Shown piece after piece: positions 15,801 to 22,920 of a stretch of 29,220 nucleotides of DNA. The position numbers and the translations under genes were made by a program. The notes beneath the pieces are model-generated. The model had not been told where the DNA came from and searched no databases. It saw only the letters and a list, made by a program, of their open reading frames with translations. Origin of the DNA: Halarsenatibacter sp964462585 (GTDB taxonomy: Bacteria; Bacillota; Halanaerobiia; Halanaerobiales; Halarsenatibacteraceae); NCBI GenBank assembly GCA_964462585.1, contig CAYXAK010000019.1:1-29220 (forward strand). Reading direction: 5' to 3'. Each line of letters opens with the position of its first letter. The stretch's first letter is position 1.

Positions 15801-16547
15801 TTATCCTCTCAGCTCAATATCGAATTCTTCGCCGGGTCGGGAGATCTCGATAATTTCGGTCTCCATATCCGCAAATTTCTGCCTGAAGCGGGAAGTGATT
15901 GAATAATTGTCGGCAATATGGATGGGGACCAGGACTTCAGGTTTTACAGTCCGCATAAAATATTCTGCGGCCAGGTGGTAACTCTCGCCCAGCCGGGGGT
16001 CGACGGGAACGAAGGCCAGATCTATTCCGGCATTCTGCAGCTTATCGACCGTTTTTTTGTAATCCCGCTCTTCTCTCTTTCTCTCCTCAGGTGAGAAGCT
16101 CTCCCAGTCCCACCAGTTTAAATCTCCGGCGTGAAAATATTTTCTCCGCCCCTCTTCTATGAGCAGGGATATGCCTTCATCTGTGCTCTCATAGGCTTTG
16201 ATGATGATGCCGCCTGCTGTGATTTTATCTCCCGGGCTCAGATATTTGAGGGGTAGATTCTGATTTCGATATGAAGCCGTTTTGCTCTGAAGATCACTGC
16301 TGAGGATGTATCGAAGATCGGCAAATTTTTCCGACCAGGAGAAGATATCGGAGCTGTAATGATCACCGTGTCCATGGCTTACATAGATATAGGTTTTCCG
16401 GGGTGAGAAGTTTTTCTGCCAGTGCCCGGGGAATCTATCACCTTCCTGGCGATAATAATCAAAAATGTGCAGAGTCTCCTCCTCCGGAACATAGATTGCC
16501 GTGCCGCTGTGGTAGATATGCCAGCATTTCAATTTCTTTGTGGCCAT
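15801..16547 (-). CDS. Metallo-beta-lactamase-fold hydrolase
   Basis: A 248-aa protein. I chose the ATG at 16547: the SD AGGAGGG lies six bases upstream, and the longer reading to 16595 runs into its promoter. The metal-binding motif is H58-G-H60-G-D62-H63, with further ligands likely at H139 (HAGD, D142) and H210 (PIHI). The layout (HAGDLNWWDW, FVPVDPRLGESY) resembles small UlaG/UPF0173-like MBL hydrolases, so the substrate is unknown. No signal peptide is seen. It is monocistronic and divergent from ispE. Confidence 0.85.
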   Translation of the reverse strand: MATKKLKCWHIYHSGTAIYVPEEETLHIFDYYRQEGDRFPGHWQKNFSPRKTYIYVSHGHGDHYSSDIFSWSEKFADLRYILSSDLQSKTASYRNQNLPLKYLSPGDKITAGGIIIKAYESTDEGISLLIEEGRRKYFHAGDLNWWDWESFSPEERKREERDYKKTVDKLQNAGIDLAFVPVDPRLGESYHLAAEYFMRTVKPEVLVPIHIADNYSITSRFRQKFADMETEIIEISRPGEEFDIELRG

Positions 16548-16566
16548 CTGCATCCCTCCTGACTGA

Positions 16567-16595
16567 ATTATATCAACTGTAATTTCGGCTGGCAA
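16567..16595 (-). promoter_or_regulatory. Promoter of the MBL-fold gene
   Basis: On the minus strand, TTGCCA (16595-16590) and TATAAT (16572-16567) are 17 bp apart with an extended -10 TG. The leader before the ATG at 16547 is therefore only about a dozen bases. Confidence 0.7.
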
Positions 16596-16614
16596 TCCGG
16601 GGTCAATTCCGCCC

Positions 16615-16643
16615 TTAACTTATAGATGCTTTAGTGTTATAAT
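16615..16643 (+). promoter_or_regulatory. Promoter of ispE
   Basis: TTAACT (16615-16620), a 17-bp spacer and TATAAT (16638-16643), with the extended -10 TG at 16635-16636. It is back to back with the MBL promoter. Confidence 0.7.
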
Positions 16644-16679
16644 TACTGTGAATAGCTGCAAAGCGGGGTATAAATCATT

Positions 16680-17543
16680 ATGAAAGAAGAGATAAGAGAA
16701 ACTGCACCTGCCAAGATCAATCTTTCTCTCGATGTCAGGGGCAGATTTGACGATGGTTATCACAGGCTTGAGAGCATAATGCAGAGTGTCGATCTCTGTG
16801 ATGAAATTCTGCTGACCGGGATAGATGAAGGTATAGAGCTCAAGGTGAGAGGGAATGATGAGGTCCCGCGTGACAGCAGAAATCTGGCCTGGCAGGCAGC
16901 CAATCTGCTCCAGCAGGAATATGAAGAAATCAGCTGCGGCCTGAGGATAGAGCTTTTTAAATCCATCCCGGTCGCTGCAGGACTGGCAGGTGGCAGTGCC
17001 GATGCTGCTGCTGTTATCCGGGGGATTAACAGGATGTTCTCTCTGGGCCTTGCCGGGGAGAGAATGGAAGAGCTGGGATTTAAACTGGGAGCTGATGTGC
17101 CTTTCTGTGTGCGGGGAGGAACCGCCCTGGCCCGCTCACGGGGTGAAAAACTCACCTCACTGCCCCATCCGGGTGATCATACACTTCTGCTGGTCAAGCC
17201 CCGGTTTTCTCTGGCCACGTCCGAGATCTTTGCCGGTGTGGATGACAGCGTGATCTCGGCCGAAGTTGAGACCTCCAGGCTGGTGGAGAAGATCAGATCG
17301 GGCAGAGGTATAACCTGGCAGGAAGGCTGGCAGAATGTGCTGGAGAGAGTTGCCCTGGAAAGATATCCCTCTCTGCAGGAGCTCAGAGAAAAAATTGCTT
17401 ATCATTCACCCGCCCATATCCAGATGACCGGCAGCGGGCCCACCTTTATGGTTTTTTTTGCTGATAGTGCGGGAGTAGAGAGGACTATGGCGAACTGGCA
17501 GGGAGAGGAGAATTTGTTTAAAGTCAATTTCAGGGGCGGTTAA
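16680..17543 (+). CDS. ispE: 4-diphosphocytidyl-2-C-methyl-D-erythritol kinase
   Basis: A 287-aa GHMP kinase of the MEP isoprenoid pathway; it phosphorylates CDP-ME at the 2-hydroxyl with ATP. N-terminal APAKINLSLDV contains the catalytic Lys12; the GHMP ATP loop PVAAGLAGGSADAA is at 97-110; LGADVPFCV holds catalytic Asp139; the C-terminal MTGSGPTFMVFF matches the third GHMP motif. ATG 16680 has only a modest G-rich SD. It heads the conserved Firmicute cluster ispE-...-spoVG-glmU-prs-ctc-pth-mfd. Confidence 0.96.
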   Translation: MKEEIRETAPAKINLSLDVRGRFDDGYHRLESIMQSVDLCDEILLTGIDEGIELKVRGNDEVPRDSRNLAWQAANLLQQEYEEISCGLRIELFKSIPVAAGLAGGSADAAAVIRGINRMFSLGLAGERMEELGFKLGADVPFCVRGGTALARSRGEKLTSLPHPGDHTLLLVKPRFSLATSEIFAGVDDSVISAEVETSRLVEKIRSGRGITWQEGWQNVLERVALERYPSLQELREKIAYHSPAHIQMTGSGPTFMVFFADSAGVERTMANWQGEENLFKVNFRGG

Positions 17544-17584
17544 CAGGCATCATCAATCTGACACCGCAGGAGGTAATGTTCATA

Positions 17585-18586
17585 ATGGAAGTTGGAAAAT
17601 TAACTTCGAAGAGATTGCAGAATACTGTTCTGAACAGGATAACGCATCACCGTGAGGATGTGCTGATTAACTCCGGGCTGGGCGAGGATAGTGCCGTGGT
17701 GGATTTTGGCGAAGAGGTCCTGGCCATATCCTCCGATCCCATCACAGGGGCAGGCCATAAAGCCGGTTATCTGGCCGTGCATGTGGCCTGCAATGATCTG
17801 GCGGCCACCGGTGCTGATCCTATCGGCATACAGGTTGTTCTGCTGCTCCCCCCCGGCACAGGGGATGATGAGATCAGCTCGCTGATGCAGGAGATCGACA
17901 GAACATCCAGCGAGCTGGGAATCCAGGTGCTGGGAGGCCATACGGAAATTCTCAGCGAGGTCAGCCGCAGCCTCATCGTGGTGACGGCTATAGGCCGGGC
18001 TGACAGGGATAAATATGTGGCCACAGGTGGAGCAGAACCCGGTGACGATATAGTGCTGACCAAAGGTCTGGGGCTGGAAGGAAGCTTCATACTGGCCAGT
18101 GATTTTTCCGAACATCTGCTCCAGGCCGGTGTGAGCGCTGAAACCATTGAGGCCGCCCGGGCCTATCAAAAGGAGCTCAGTGTTCTGCCCGAGGGGCTGA
18201 TAGCTGCAGAATTTGGTGTAAACTCCATGCACGATATCACAGAGGGCGGCCTCTACGGCGCCTTGTCGGAGATGAGCCAGGCTGCAGGTCTGGGCTTTGT
18301 ACTGGAAAAGAGGCCGGAGCTGGTGCCCGAGCCCGTGCGGGAGATTACCCGCAGCCTGGGCATCGATCCCTATGGGCTGATATCTTCAGGGAGCATGCTC
18401 ATCTCCCTTCCCTCCGCCTCAGGCCTTATAGAGAAGCTGAGAGAGAATGACATTCCCGCCTTCAGGGCCGGGAGGATAACAGAGAAAAACAGAGCGGTGG
18501 AGGAAGATGGACTGAGCTATGAGCTGGACTGGCAGGGCGGTGACGAGCTGTGGAATTATATAAAAAAAGTAGAAAATAATACTTGA
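17585..18586 (+). CDS. AIR synthase-related protein (HypE/PurM-like fold)
   Basis: A 333-aa protein of the PurM/HypE/ThiL/SelD ATP-binding superfamily. The start is ATG 17585, ten bases from a perfect AGGAGGT; the ATG at 17576 is too close to it. Family features: GLGEDSAVVDF, SSDPITGAGHKAG, ACNDLAATGADPIG, GGHTEI, VLTKGLGLEG and HDITEGGLYGAL. It lacks the C-terminal Cys motif (PRIC) HypE needs for cyano-group transfer and the Cys/Sec loop of SelD, so neither function is supported. Genes of this type occur alone in many Clostridia. It lies between ispE and spoVG, where Bacillus has purR and yabJ. The reaction is unknown. Confidence 0.85.
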   Translation: MEVGKLTSKRLQNTVLNRITHHREDVLINSGLGEDSAVVDFGEEVLAISSDPITGAGHKAGYLAVHVACNDLAATGADPIGIQVVLLLPPGTGDDEISSLMQEIDRTSSELGIQVLGGHTEILSEVSRSLIVVTAIGRADRDKYVATGGAEPGDDIVLTKGLGLEGSFILASDFSEHLLQAGVSAETIEAARAYQKELSVLPEGLIAAEFGVNSMHDITEGGLYGALSEMSQAAGLGFVLEKRPELVPEPVREITRSLGIDPYGLISSGSMLISLPSASGLIEKLRENDIPAFRAGRITEKNRAVEEDGLSYELDWQGGDELWNYIKKVENNT

Positions 18587-18611
18587 CTTTCCTGTATTTC
18601 CCAAATATACT
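18583..18611 (+). promoter_or_regulatory. Promoter of spoVG, -35 over the upstream stop codon
   Basis: TTGACT (18583-18588), a 17-bp spacer and TATACT (18606-18611). The TGA stop of the upstream gene (18584-18586) lies inside the -35. The layout looks like a vegetative sigma-A promoter. Confidence 0.78.
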
Positions 18612-18642
18612 AGAAGTATCTCATGTAAAGGGGGGGATACAG

Positions 18643-18906
18643 GTGGATATTACAGAGGTTAGAATTTTTCCTGCCACGGGGAATGGCAACTTCAAGGCCG
18701 CTGCCTCGATGACCTTTGAGGACTGTTTTGTCGTCAAGGGTCTCAGGATAGTCGAGGGTAAAAACGGCCTTTTTGTTTCCATGCCCGCCAAGGAGTGGAA
18801 TGAGAACTACTATGATGTCTGTTTTCCCATAACCTCAGATTTCAGGGAGAAGATCCAGAGCAGGGTTCTGGAGGAATTTGAACGGGCCGGAGAGAAGACG
18901 GGTTAG
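18643..18906 (+). CDS. spoVG: SpoVG family RNA/DNA-binding regulator
   Basis: An 87-aa protein matching SpoVG: VDITEVRIFP, then MTFEDCFVVKGLRIVEGKNGLFVSMPAKE, and FPITSDFREKIQSRVLEEF. The start is GTG 18643, preceded by a G-rich SD (AAAGGGGGGGA); upstream in-frame codons are not conserved. SpoVG proteins bind nucleic acids and affect division, sporulation or virulence genes in Firmicutes. Its position before glmU and its own promoter match other Firmicutes. A hairpin terminator follows. Confidence 0.94.
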   Translation: MDITEVRIFPATGNGNFKAAASMTFEDCFVVKGLRIVEGKNGLFVSMPAKEWNENYYDVCFPITSDFREKIQSRVLEEFERAGEKTG

Positions 18907-18952
18907 CTGAAGGCCGCTGTCGCTTGAGGCCACAGTCAGTTCTGGCTGTTCT

Positions 18953-18998
18953 GCCGGGAAAACTGCAGAGATATGTCGATTTCTGCGGCTTTCCCGGT
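18953..18998 (+). terminator. Terminator-like hairpin after spoVG
   Basis: CCGGGAAA (18954-18961) pairs with TTTCCCGG (18990-18997), and CTGCAGA (18963-18969) with TCTGCGG (18982-18988), with one A/C mismatch between them. The following tract is pyrimidine-rich (TCTCTCTGC) rather than a pure T-run. The rest of 18907-19010 shows no gene. Confidence 0.55.
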
Positions 18999-19010
18999 TC
19001 TCTCTGCTAT

Positions 19011-19039
19011 TTGACAATAGTGCCCGGCTCTGGTATAAT
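19011..19039 (+). promoter_or_regulatory. Consensus promoter of glmU
   Basis: TTGACA (19011-19016), a 17-bp spacer and TATAAT (19034-19039), with extended -10 TG at 19031-19032: a full consensus, the strongest promoter in the window. It probably drives glmU-prs. Confidence 0.88.
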
Positions 19040-19075
19040 CCATACGATTAGAGGTTTATAACAGGAGGGGATTTG

Positions 19076-20425
19076 ATGGATGATCTGATGGTCGTTATCC
19101 TGGCGGCCGGAAAAGGGACCAGGATGCAGTCCGGATATAATAAGATGATACATAAACTGGCCGGGAGGCCGCTTATAGATCATGTTATAGAGGGGGCTCT
19201 CGACCTTACAGATAACGTGATATGTGTTGTCGGGCATCAGGCCCGGCAGGTAAAGGAGTCGATCGCCAGCCCGGATGCTGTAGAGTTTGTGCAGCAGCAG
19301 GAGCAGAAGGGCACAGCCCATGCCGTCTGTCAGGCAGAGGATCATATCTCATCACATAGGGGGCAGTGTCTTATACTCTACGGAGATACTCCCCTGATCA
19401 GGCAGGAGACTCTGATGGAAATGATCGATATACACAGAAAGAGTGAGGCCGGTATGACGATGCTCACCTCCTCCCTCGATGATCCCACCGGATATGGCAG
19501 GATAGTGCGGGATGAAGAAGGGGAGATCAAGGAGGTTGTAGAAGAGCATGATGCCGATGACGATACAGCCAGCATTGAGGAGATAAATGCCGGAATTTAC
19601 TGCTATGACAGCGGTCTGCTGTTGAAAGCTTTAGAGCTTGTTGATAATGATAATGCCCAGGATGAATATTATCTGCCAGAAACTATCGATCACATCAAAG
19701 AGGTGCAGCCGCTGGCCTCCTGCCGGGCTGAACCCGATGAGATCATAGGTATAAATGATCGCCAGGATCTGGCCCGGGCTGAGAATATTCTGCAGGGGAG
19801 AATACGCGCCCGGCATATGAAAAATGGTGTCACACTGATCGATCCCGATAGAATATATATAGAGAAGGATGTAGAGATTGCCCGGGATGTCACGATATAT
19901 CCCGGGACTGTGATAAGAGCAGGCAGCAGAATCGGCCCTGAGAGCTATATAGGACCCGGCTGCCAGCTCGATCAGGCCCGGCTGGGCAGAGAGGTCGAGG
20001 TCAAACAGGGCAGTTTTGTCATAGCCAGCCAGATAGGGGATGAGGTTAAGATCGGTCCCTATGCTCACCTCCGCCCCGGCAATGAGGTGGGTAAAGGGGC
20101 AAAGATAGGCAATTTTGTCGAACTCAAGAAATCCTCGATAGGGGAGAAGAGCAAGGTTCCCCATCTAAGCTATGTAGGTGACGGCAGCATGGGCAGGGGC
20201 TGCAATATAGGAGCCGGAACCATCTTTGCCAATTATGATGGAGAGAATAAACACAGAACAGAACTGGGAGATGAGGTGTTTATTGGCAGCAACACCACAC
20301 TGGTGGCTCCGGTGGAGTTAGGCGATGGTGCCAGCACCGGCGCCGGCTCTGTTGTGACCGATGATGTGGAGGAGCGTTCTGTGGTGCTGGGTGTTCCTGC
20401 CAGATTCCATAAAAAGAAGCGATGA
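19076..20425 (+). CDS. glmU: Bifunctional GlmU: N-acetylglucosamine-1-phosphate uridyltransferase / glucosamine-1-phosphate acetyltransferase
   Basis: A 449-aa enzyme making UDP-GlcNAc for the cell wall. ATG 19076 is spaced five bases from AGGAGGGG; the TTG three bases earlier is less likely. The N-terminal nucleotidyltransferase shows VVILAAGKGTRM and QKGTAHAVCQAE; YGDTPLI provides metal binding. The C-terminal left-handed beta-helix runs from about residue 250 with hexapeptide repeats (TIYPGTVIRAGSRIG), KVPHLSYVGD with the acetyltransferase His, and ANYDGENKHRT. Neighbours spoVG and prs match the Firmicute order. Confidence 0.97.
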   Translation: MDDLMVVILAAGKGTRMQSGYNKMIHKLAGRPLIDHVIEGALDLTDNVICVVGHQARQVKESIASPDAVEFVQQQEQKGTAHAVCQAEDHISSHRGQCLILYGDTPLIRQETLMEMIDIHRKSEAGMTMLTSSLDDPTGYGRIVRDEEGEIKEVVEEHDADDDTASIEEINAGIYCYDSGLLLKALELVDNDNAQDEYYLPETIDHIKEVQPLASCRAEPDEIIGINDRQDLARAENILQGRIRARHMKNGVTLIDPDRIYIEKDVEIARDVTIYPGTVIRAGSRIGPESYIGPGCQLDQARLGREVEVKQGSFVIASQIGDEVKIGPYAHLRPGNEVGKGAKIGNFVELKKSSIGEKSKVPHLSYVGDGSMGRGCNIGAGTIFANYDGENKHRTELGDEVFIGSNTTLVAPVELGDGASTGAGSVVTDDVEERSVVLGVPARFHKKKR

Positions 20426-20469
20426 GTGCACAATAATCACCGTACAGCTGCAAGGAGGCCGGGCAAATA

Positions 20470-21420
20470 ATGCCTGCATATGGAGATAAGATGAAAATCT
20501 TTACTGGAAACTGTCATGAAGAGCTGGCCCAGGATATATGCAGTTATCTGGGAACAGAGCTCGTCAGCTCGGAGATCGGGCGCTTTCAGGATGGTGAGAT
20601 ATCGGTCAAGATCGAGGAGACTGTCAGGGGAGCGGATGTCTTCGTCATACAGCCCACCAGCCCTCCCGTCAATGAAAATCTGATGGAACTTCTGGTCATG
20701 ATAGATGCTCTGCGACGGGCTTCTGCCCGCAGAATCACTGCAGTCGTGCCCTATTACGGCTATGCCCGTCAGGACCGCAAAGCCCAGGCCAGAGATCCCA
20801 TCACGGCCAAGCTGGTGGCCAATCTTCTTCACACCTCAGGTGCCAGAAGGCTGCTCTCTATAGATATGCATGCCCCGCAGATCCAGGGTTTTTTCGATAT
20901 ACCTGTCGACCATCTATTCTCTGCCAACATAATGGTCGATTATTTTGAGGAGAAAGCGGTGGATAATTTGACCGCCGTGGCCCCTGATGTGGGTTCGGTT
21001 AAAAGGGTGCGATCCTTCGCTCAGAAGATGAACATACCAATGGCCATCATCGATAAGAGAAGACCCCAGCCCAATGTGGCTGAGGTCATGAACATTATAG
21101 GCAGTGTTGAAGATCGCAATGTCATACTATTCGATGATATAATAGATACGGCCGGTACGATGTCCGGTGCAGCCTCGGCACTGAAGGAAAGAGGGGCAAA
21201 GCAGGTTTTTGCCTGTGGCACACATGCTCTCTTCTCCGGTCCGGCTGTGCAGAGATTGAGCGAAGCTCCCATAGAGGAGATCATTGTGACGAATACGATA
21301 CCACAGGGGGATAAGGCGGAGAACCTGGATAATCTCAGGATACTCTCCGTGGCACCTCTTCTGGGTGAGGCTATCGACCGCATCTTCAAAGATGTTTCGG
21401 TCAGTGTGCTCTTTAAATAG
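20470..21420 (+). CDS. prs: Ribose-phosphate pyrophosphokinase
   Basis: A 316-aa class I PRPP synthase: ribose-5-phosphate plus ATP gives PRPP and AMP, feeding nucleotide, His and Trp synthesis. Signatures: SEIGRFQDGEISVKI, QPTSPPVNENLMELL, VVPYYGYARQDRK, SIDMHAPQIQGFF, the flexible-loop KRRPQPN, and the PRPP loop DDIIDTAGTM. SD AAGGAGG lies 11 bases before the ATG. It is 44 bases from glmU with no terminator between, so probably co-transcribed from the glmU promoter. Confidence 0.97.
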   Translation: MPAYGDKMKIFTGNCHEELAQDICSYLGTELVSSEIGRFQDGEISVKIEETVRGADVFVIQPTSPPVNENLMELLVMIDALRRASARRITAVVPYYGYARQDRKAQARDPITAKLVANLLHTSGARRLLSIDMHAPQIQGFFDIPVDHLFSANIMVDYFEEKAVDNLTAVAPDVGSVKRVRSFAQKMNIPMAIIDKRRPQPNVAEVMNIIGSVEDRNVILFDDIIDTAGTMSGAASALKERGAKQVFACGTHALFSGPAVQRLSEAPIEEIIVTNTIPQGDKAENLDNLRILSVAPLLGEAIDRIFKDVSVSVLFK

Positions 21421-21434
21421 AGGGGAATTTACAC

Positions 21435-21463
21435 TTGTTCAGGGAAGGCCTAGATGTTATAAT
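21435..21463 (+). promoter_or_regulatory. Promoter of ctc/rplY
   Basis: TTGTTC (21435-21440), a 17-bp spacer and TATAAT (21458-21463), with extended -10 TG at 21455-21456. A leader of about 70 bases precedes the gene, AT-rich with no obvious structure. Confidence 0.65.
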
Positions 21464-21540
21464 TAAATTTGTGGATTATTTTTTACGGATGGCAAATTAT
21501 AAATAAATACTGCTAATAAAACTGGCAAGGAGTGAGAAGC

Positions 21541-22251
21541 ATGAAAAAAGTAGAGATGAAAGCGGAAGCGAGAAAGGAGACAGGCAAAGGCAACGCCCGC
21601 AGTCTGCGGCGTGAGGGTAAGATACCGGGTGTAGTATATGGCAGAAAGCGTGAACCACAGCCTCTGACCGTAGATCCGGAGGAGGTAAAAGAACACCTGG
21701 GCAAAAATGCCATTGTCGAGCTGACCATCGTCGATGGTGAGGAAGAGCTGGAAACCGAAACAGCTATGATCAAGGATTATCAGGAACATGTGATCAAGGA
21801 CCTGCTTTTACACGTTGATTTTCAGGCTATCTCCATGGATGAGAAGATATCGGTCACAGTTCCCACCAGACTGACCGGTGATTCCATAGGTGTCAAAGAG
21901 GGTGGAGTTCTGCAGCAGCTGATGCGTGATGTCGAACTGGAATGCCTGCCCGGCGATATTCCCGAGGCACTTGAGGTTGACATCAGCGAGCTTGATGTGG
22001 GAGACTCCTTCCAGGTCAGTGAACTGGAAGTGAGCGAAGATGTAGAGATCTTACATGATCCCGATGATGTCCTCGTCACCGTTGTGCCTCCCAGTGAAGA
22101 GATCACCGAAGAAGAGGAAACTCTGGTCGATGTGGAAACACTGGAGCCGGAAGTTATCGGCGAAGAGGAAGAGGAGATCGAAGAAGAGCTGGCCGAAGAG
22201 GCCGAGGAAGCCGAAGAGGAAGAGGAACCGGAGCAGAGAGATTATATGTAA
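21541..22251 (+). CDS. rplY: Ribosomal protein L25, general stress protein Ctc type
   Basis: A 236-aa long-form L25 that binds 5S rRNA. ATG 21541 is spaced correctly from AAGGAG; the GTG at 21532 overlaps that SD. The N-terminal L25 domain (about 1-92) shows ARKETGKGNARSLRREGKIPGVVYG. The TL5/Ctc beta domain (about 93-182) has LLHVDFQAISMDEKI and LECLPGDIPEALEVDIS. The last 50 residues form an extremely acidic tail, mainly Glu with Ala, longer than in Bacillus Ctc. Such tails are common but this degree fits a halophile. It has its own promoter; a hairpin follows before pth. Confidence 0.95.
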   Translation: MKKVEMKAEARKETGKGNARSLRREGKIPGVVYGRKREPQPLTVDPEEVKEHLGKNAIVELTIVDGEEELETETAMIKDYQEHVIKDLLLHVDFQAISMDEKISVTVPTRLTGDSIGVKEGGVLQQLMRDVELECLPGDIPEALEVDISELDVGDSFQVSELEVSEDVEILHDPDDVLVTVVPPSEEITEEEETLVDVETLEPEVIGEEEEEIEEELAEEAEEAEEEEEPEQRDYM

Positions 22252-22281
22252 GCAATAAGCAGTGATATATCAGCCATCAAA

Positions 22282-22316
22282 GCGTAACCTCATCGGCAGG
22301 TGGGGTTGCGCCTTTT
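22282..22316 (+). terminator. Terminator/attenuator between ctc and pth
   Basis: GCGTAACC (22282-22289) pairs with GGTTGCGC (22304-22311) with one G-U pair, followed by CTTTT. The T-run is short, so partial read-through into pth is likely. Confidence 0.6.
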
Positions 22317-22343
22317 ACTGTTTGTAGGCGGTGATGAAAATAT

Positions 22344-22901
22344 ATGAAGATATTGCTGGGACTTGGTAATCCCGGAAAAAAATATGAAAATTCCAGACAT
22401 AACATAGGTTTTAAGGTTATCAAGCAGATTGCCGGCAGACACGATATGAGCCCGGAGAAGAGGCTCGACTCACTTCTGGCAGAAGGGGAGATAGCCGGAA
22501 AGAGAGTTATCATTGCCCAGCCCCTTAACCTGATGAACAGAAGCGGCAGGTCCGCGAGAAAAATAGCGGATTTTTACGGTCTAAAACCGGAGGATTTTCT
22601 GGTTATACACGATGATCTCGACCTGGAATCAGGCCGGATAAAGCTAAAAAGGGGCGGAAGCAGCGGCGGGCACAACGGTGTCAGATCTGTGGTGGAATCC
22701 CTTGAATCCGGTGATTTCTGCCGGCTGAGACTGGGCATCGGCCGCCCGCCTGCAGGTGCCAGCGCTGCTGATTATGTGCTGACCACTTTTTCGCCGGAGG
22801 AGAAAAAAGAGGTTATAGAGCCGGCATTGAAGAGGGCTGTGGCTGCAGCTGAATTCTGGTGTGAAGAAGGCTGTGAGATGGCAATGAACAGGTTTAATTA
22901 G
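22344..22901 (+). CDS. pth: Peptidyl-tRNA hydrolase
   Basis: A 185-aa enzyme that frees tRNA from stalled peptidyl-tRNA. LLGLGNPGKKYENSRHNIGF carries catalytic His19; QPLNLMNRSG and IHDDLDLESGRIKLKRGGSSGGHNGVRS are the conserved substrate-binding segments; LGIGRPP follows. Length is standard. It is 19 bases upstream of mfd and probably heads a transcript through mazG. Confidence 0.97.
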   Translation: MKILLGLGNPGKKYENSRHNIGFKVIKQIAGRHDMSPEKRLDSLLAEGEIAGKRVIIAQPLNLMNRSGRSARKIADFYGLKPEDFLVIHDDLDLESGRIKLKRGGSSGGHNGVRSVVESLESGDFCRLRLGIGRPPAGASAADYVLTTFSPEEKKEVIEPALKRAVAAAEFWCEEGCEMAMNRFN

Positions 22902-22920
22902 AGACTACCGGGAGGATAAT

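Noticed and set aside
16548..16595. Extra 16 N-terminal residues of the MBL-fold protein.
   Set aside because: This stretch contains the gene's own promoter -10/-35 and the SD; the ATG at 16547 is correctly spaced.
17585..18586. selD or hypE, attractive next to a selenoprotein operon.
   Set aside because: No N-terminal Cys/Sec loop of SelD and no C-terminal Cys motif of HypE; only the general AIR-synthase fold is supported.
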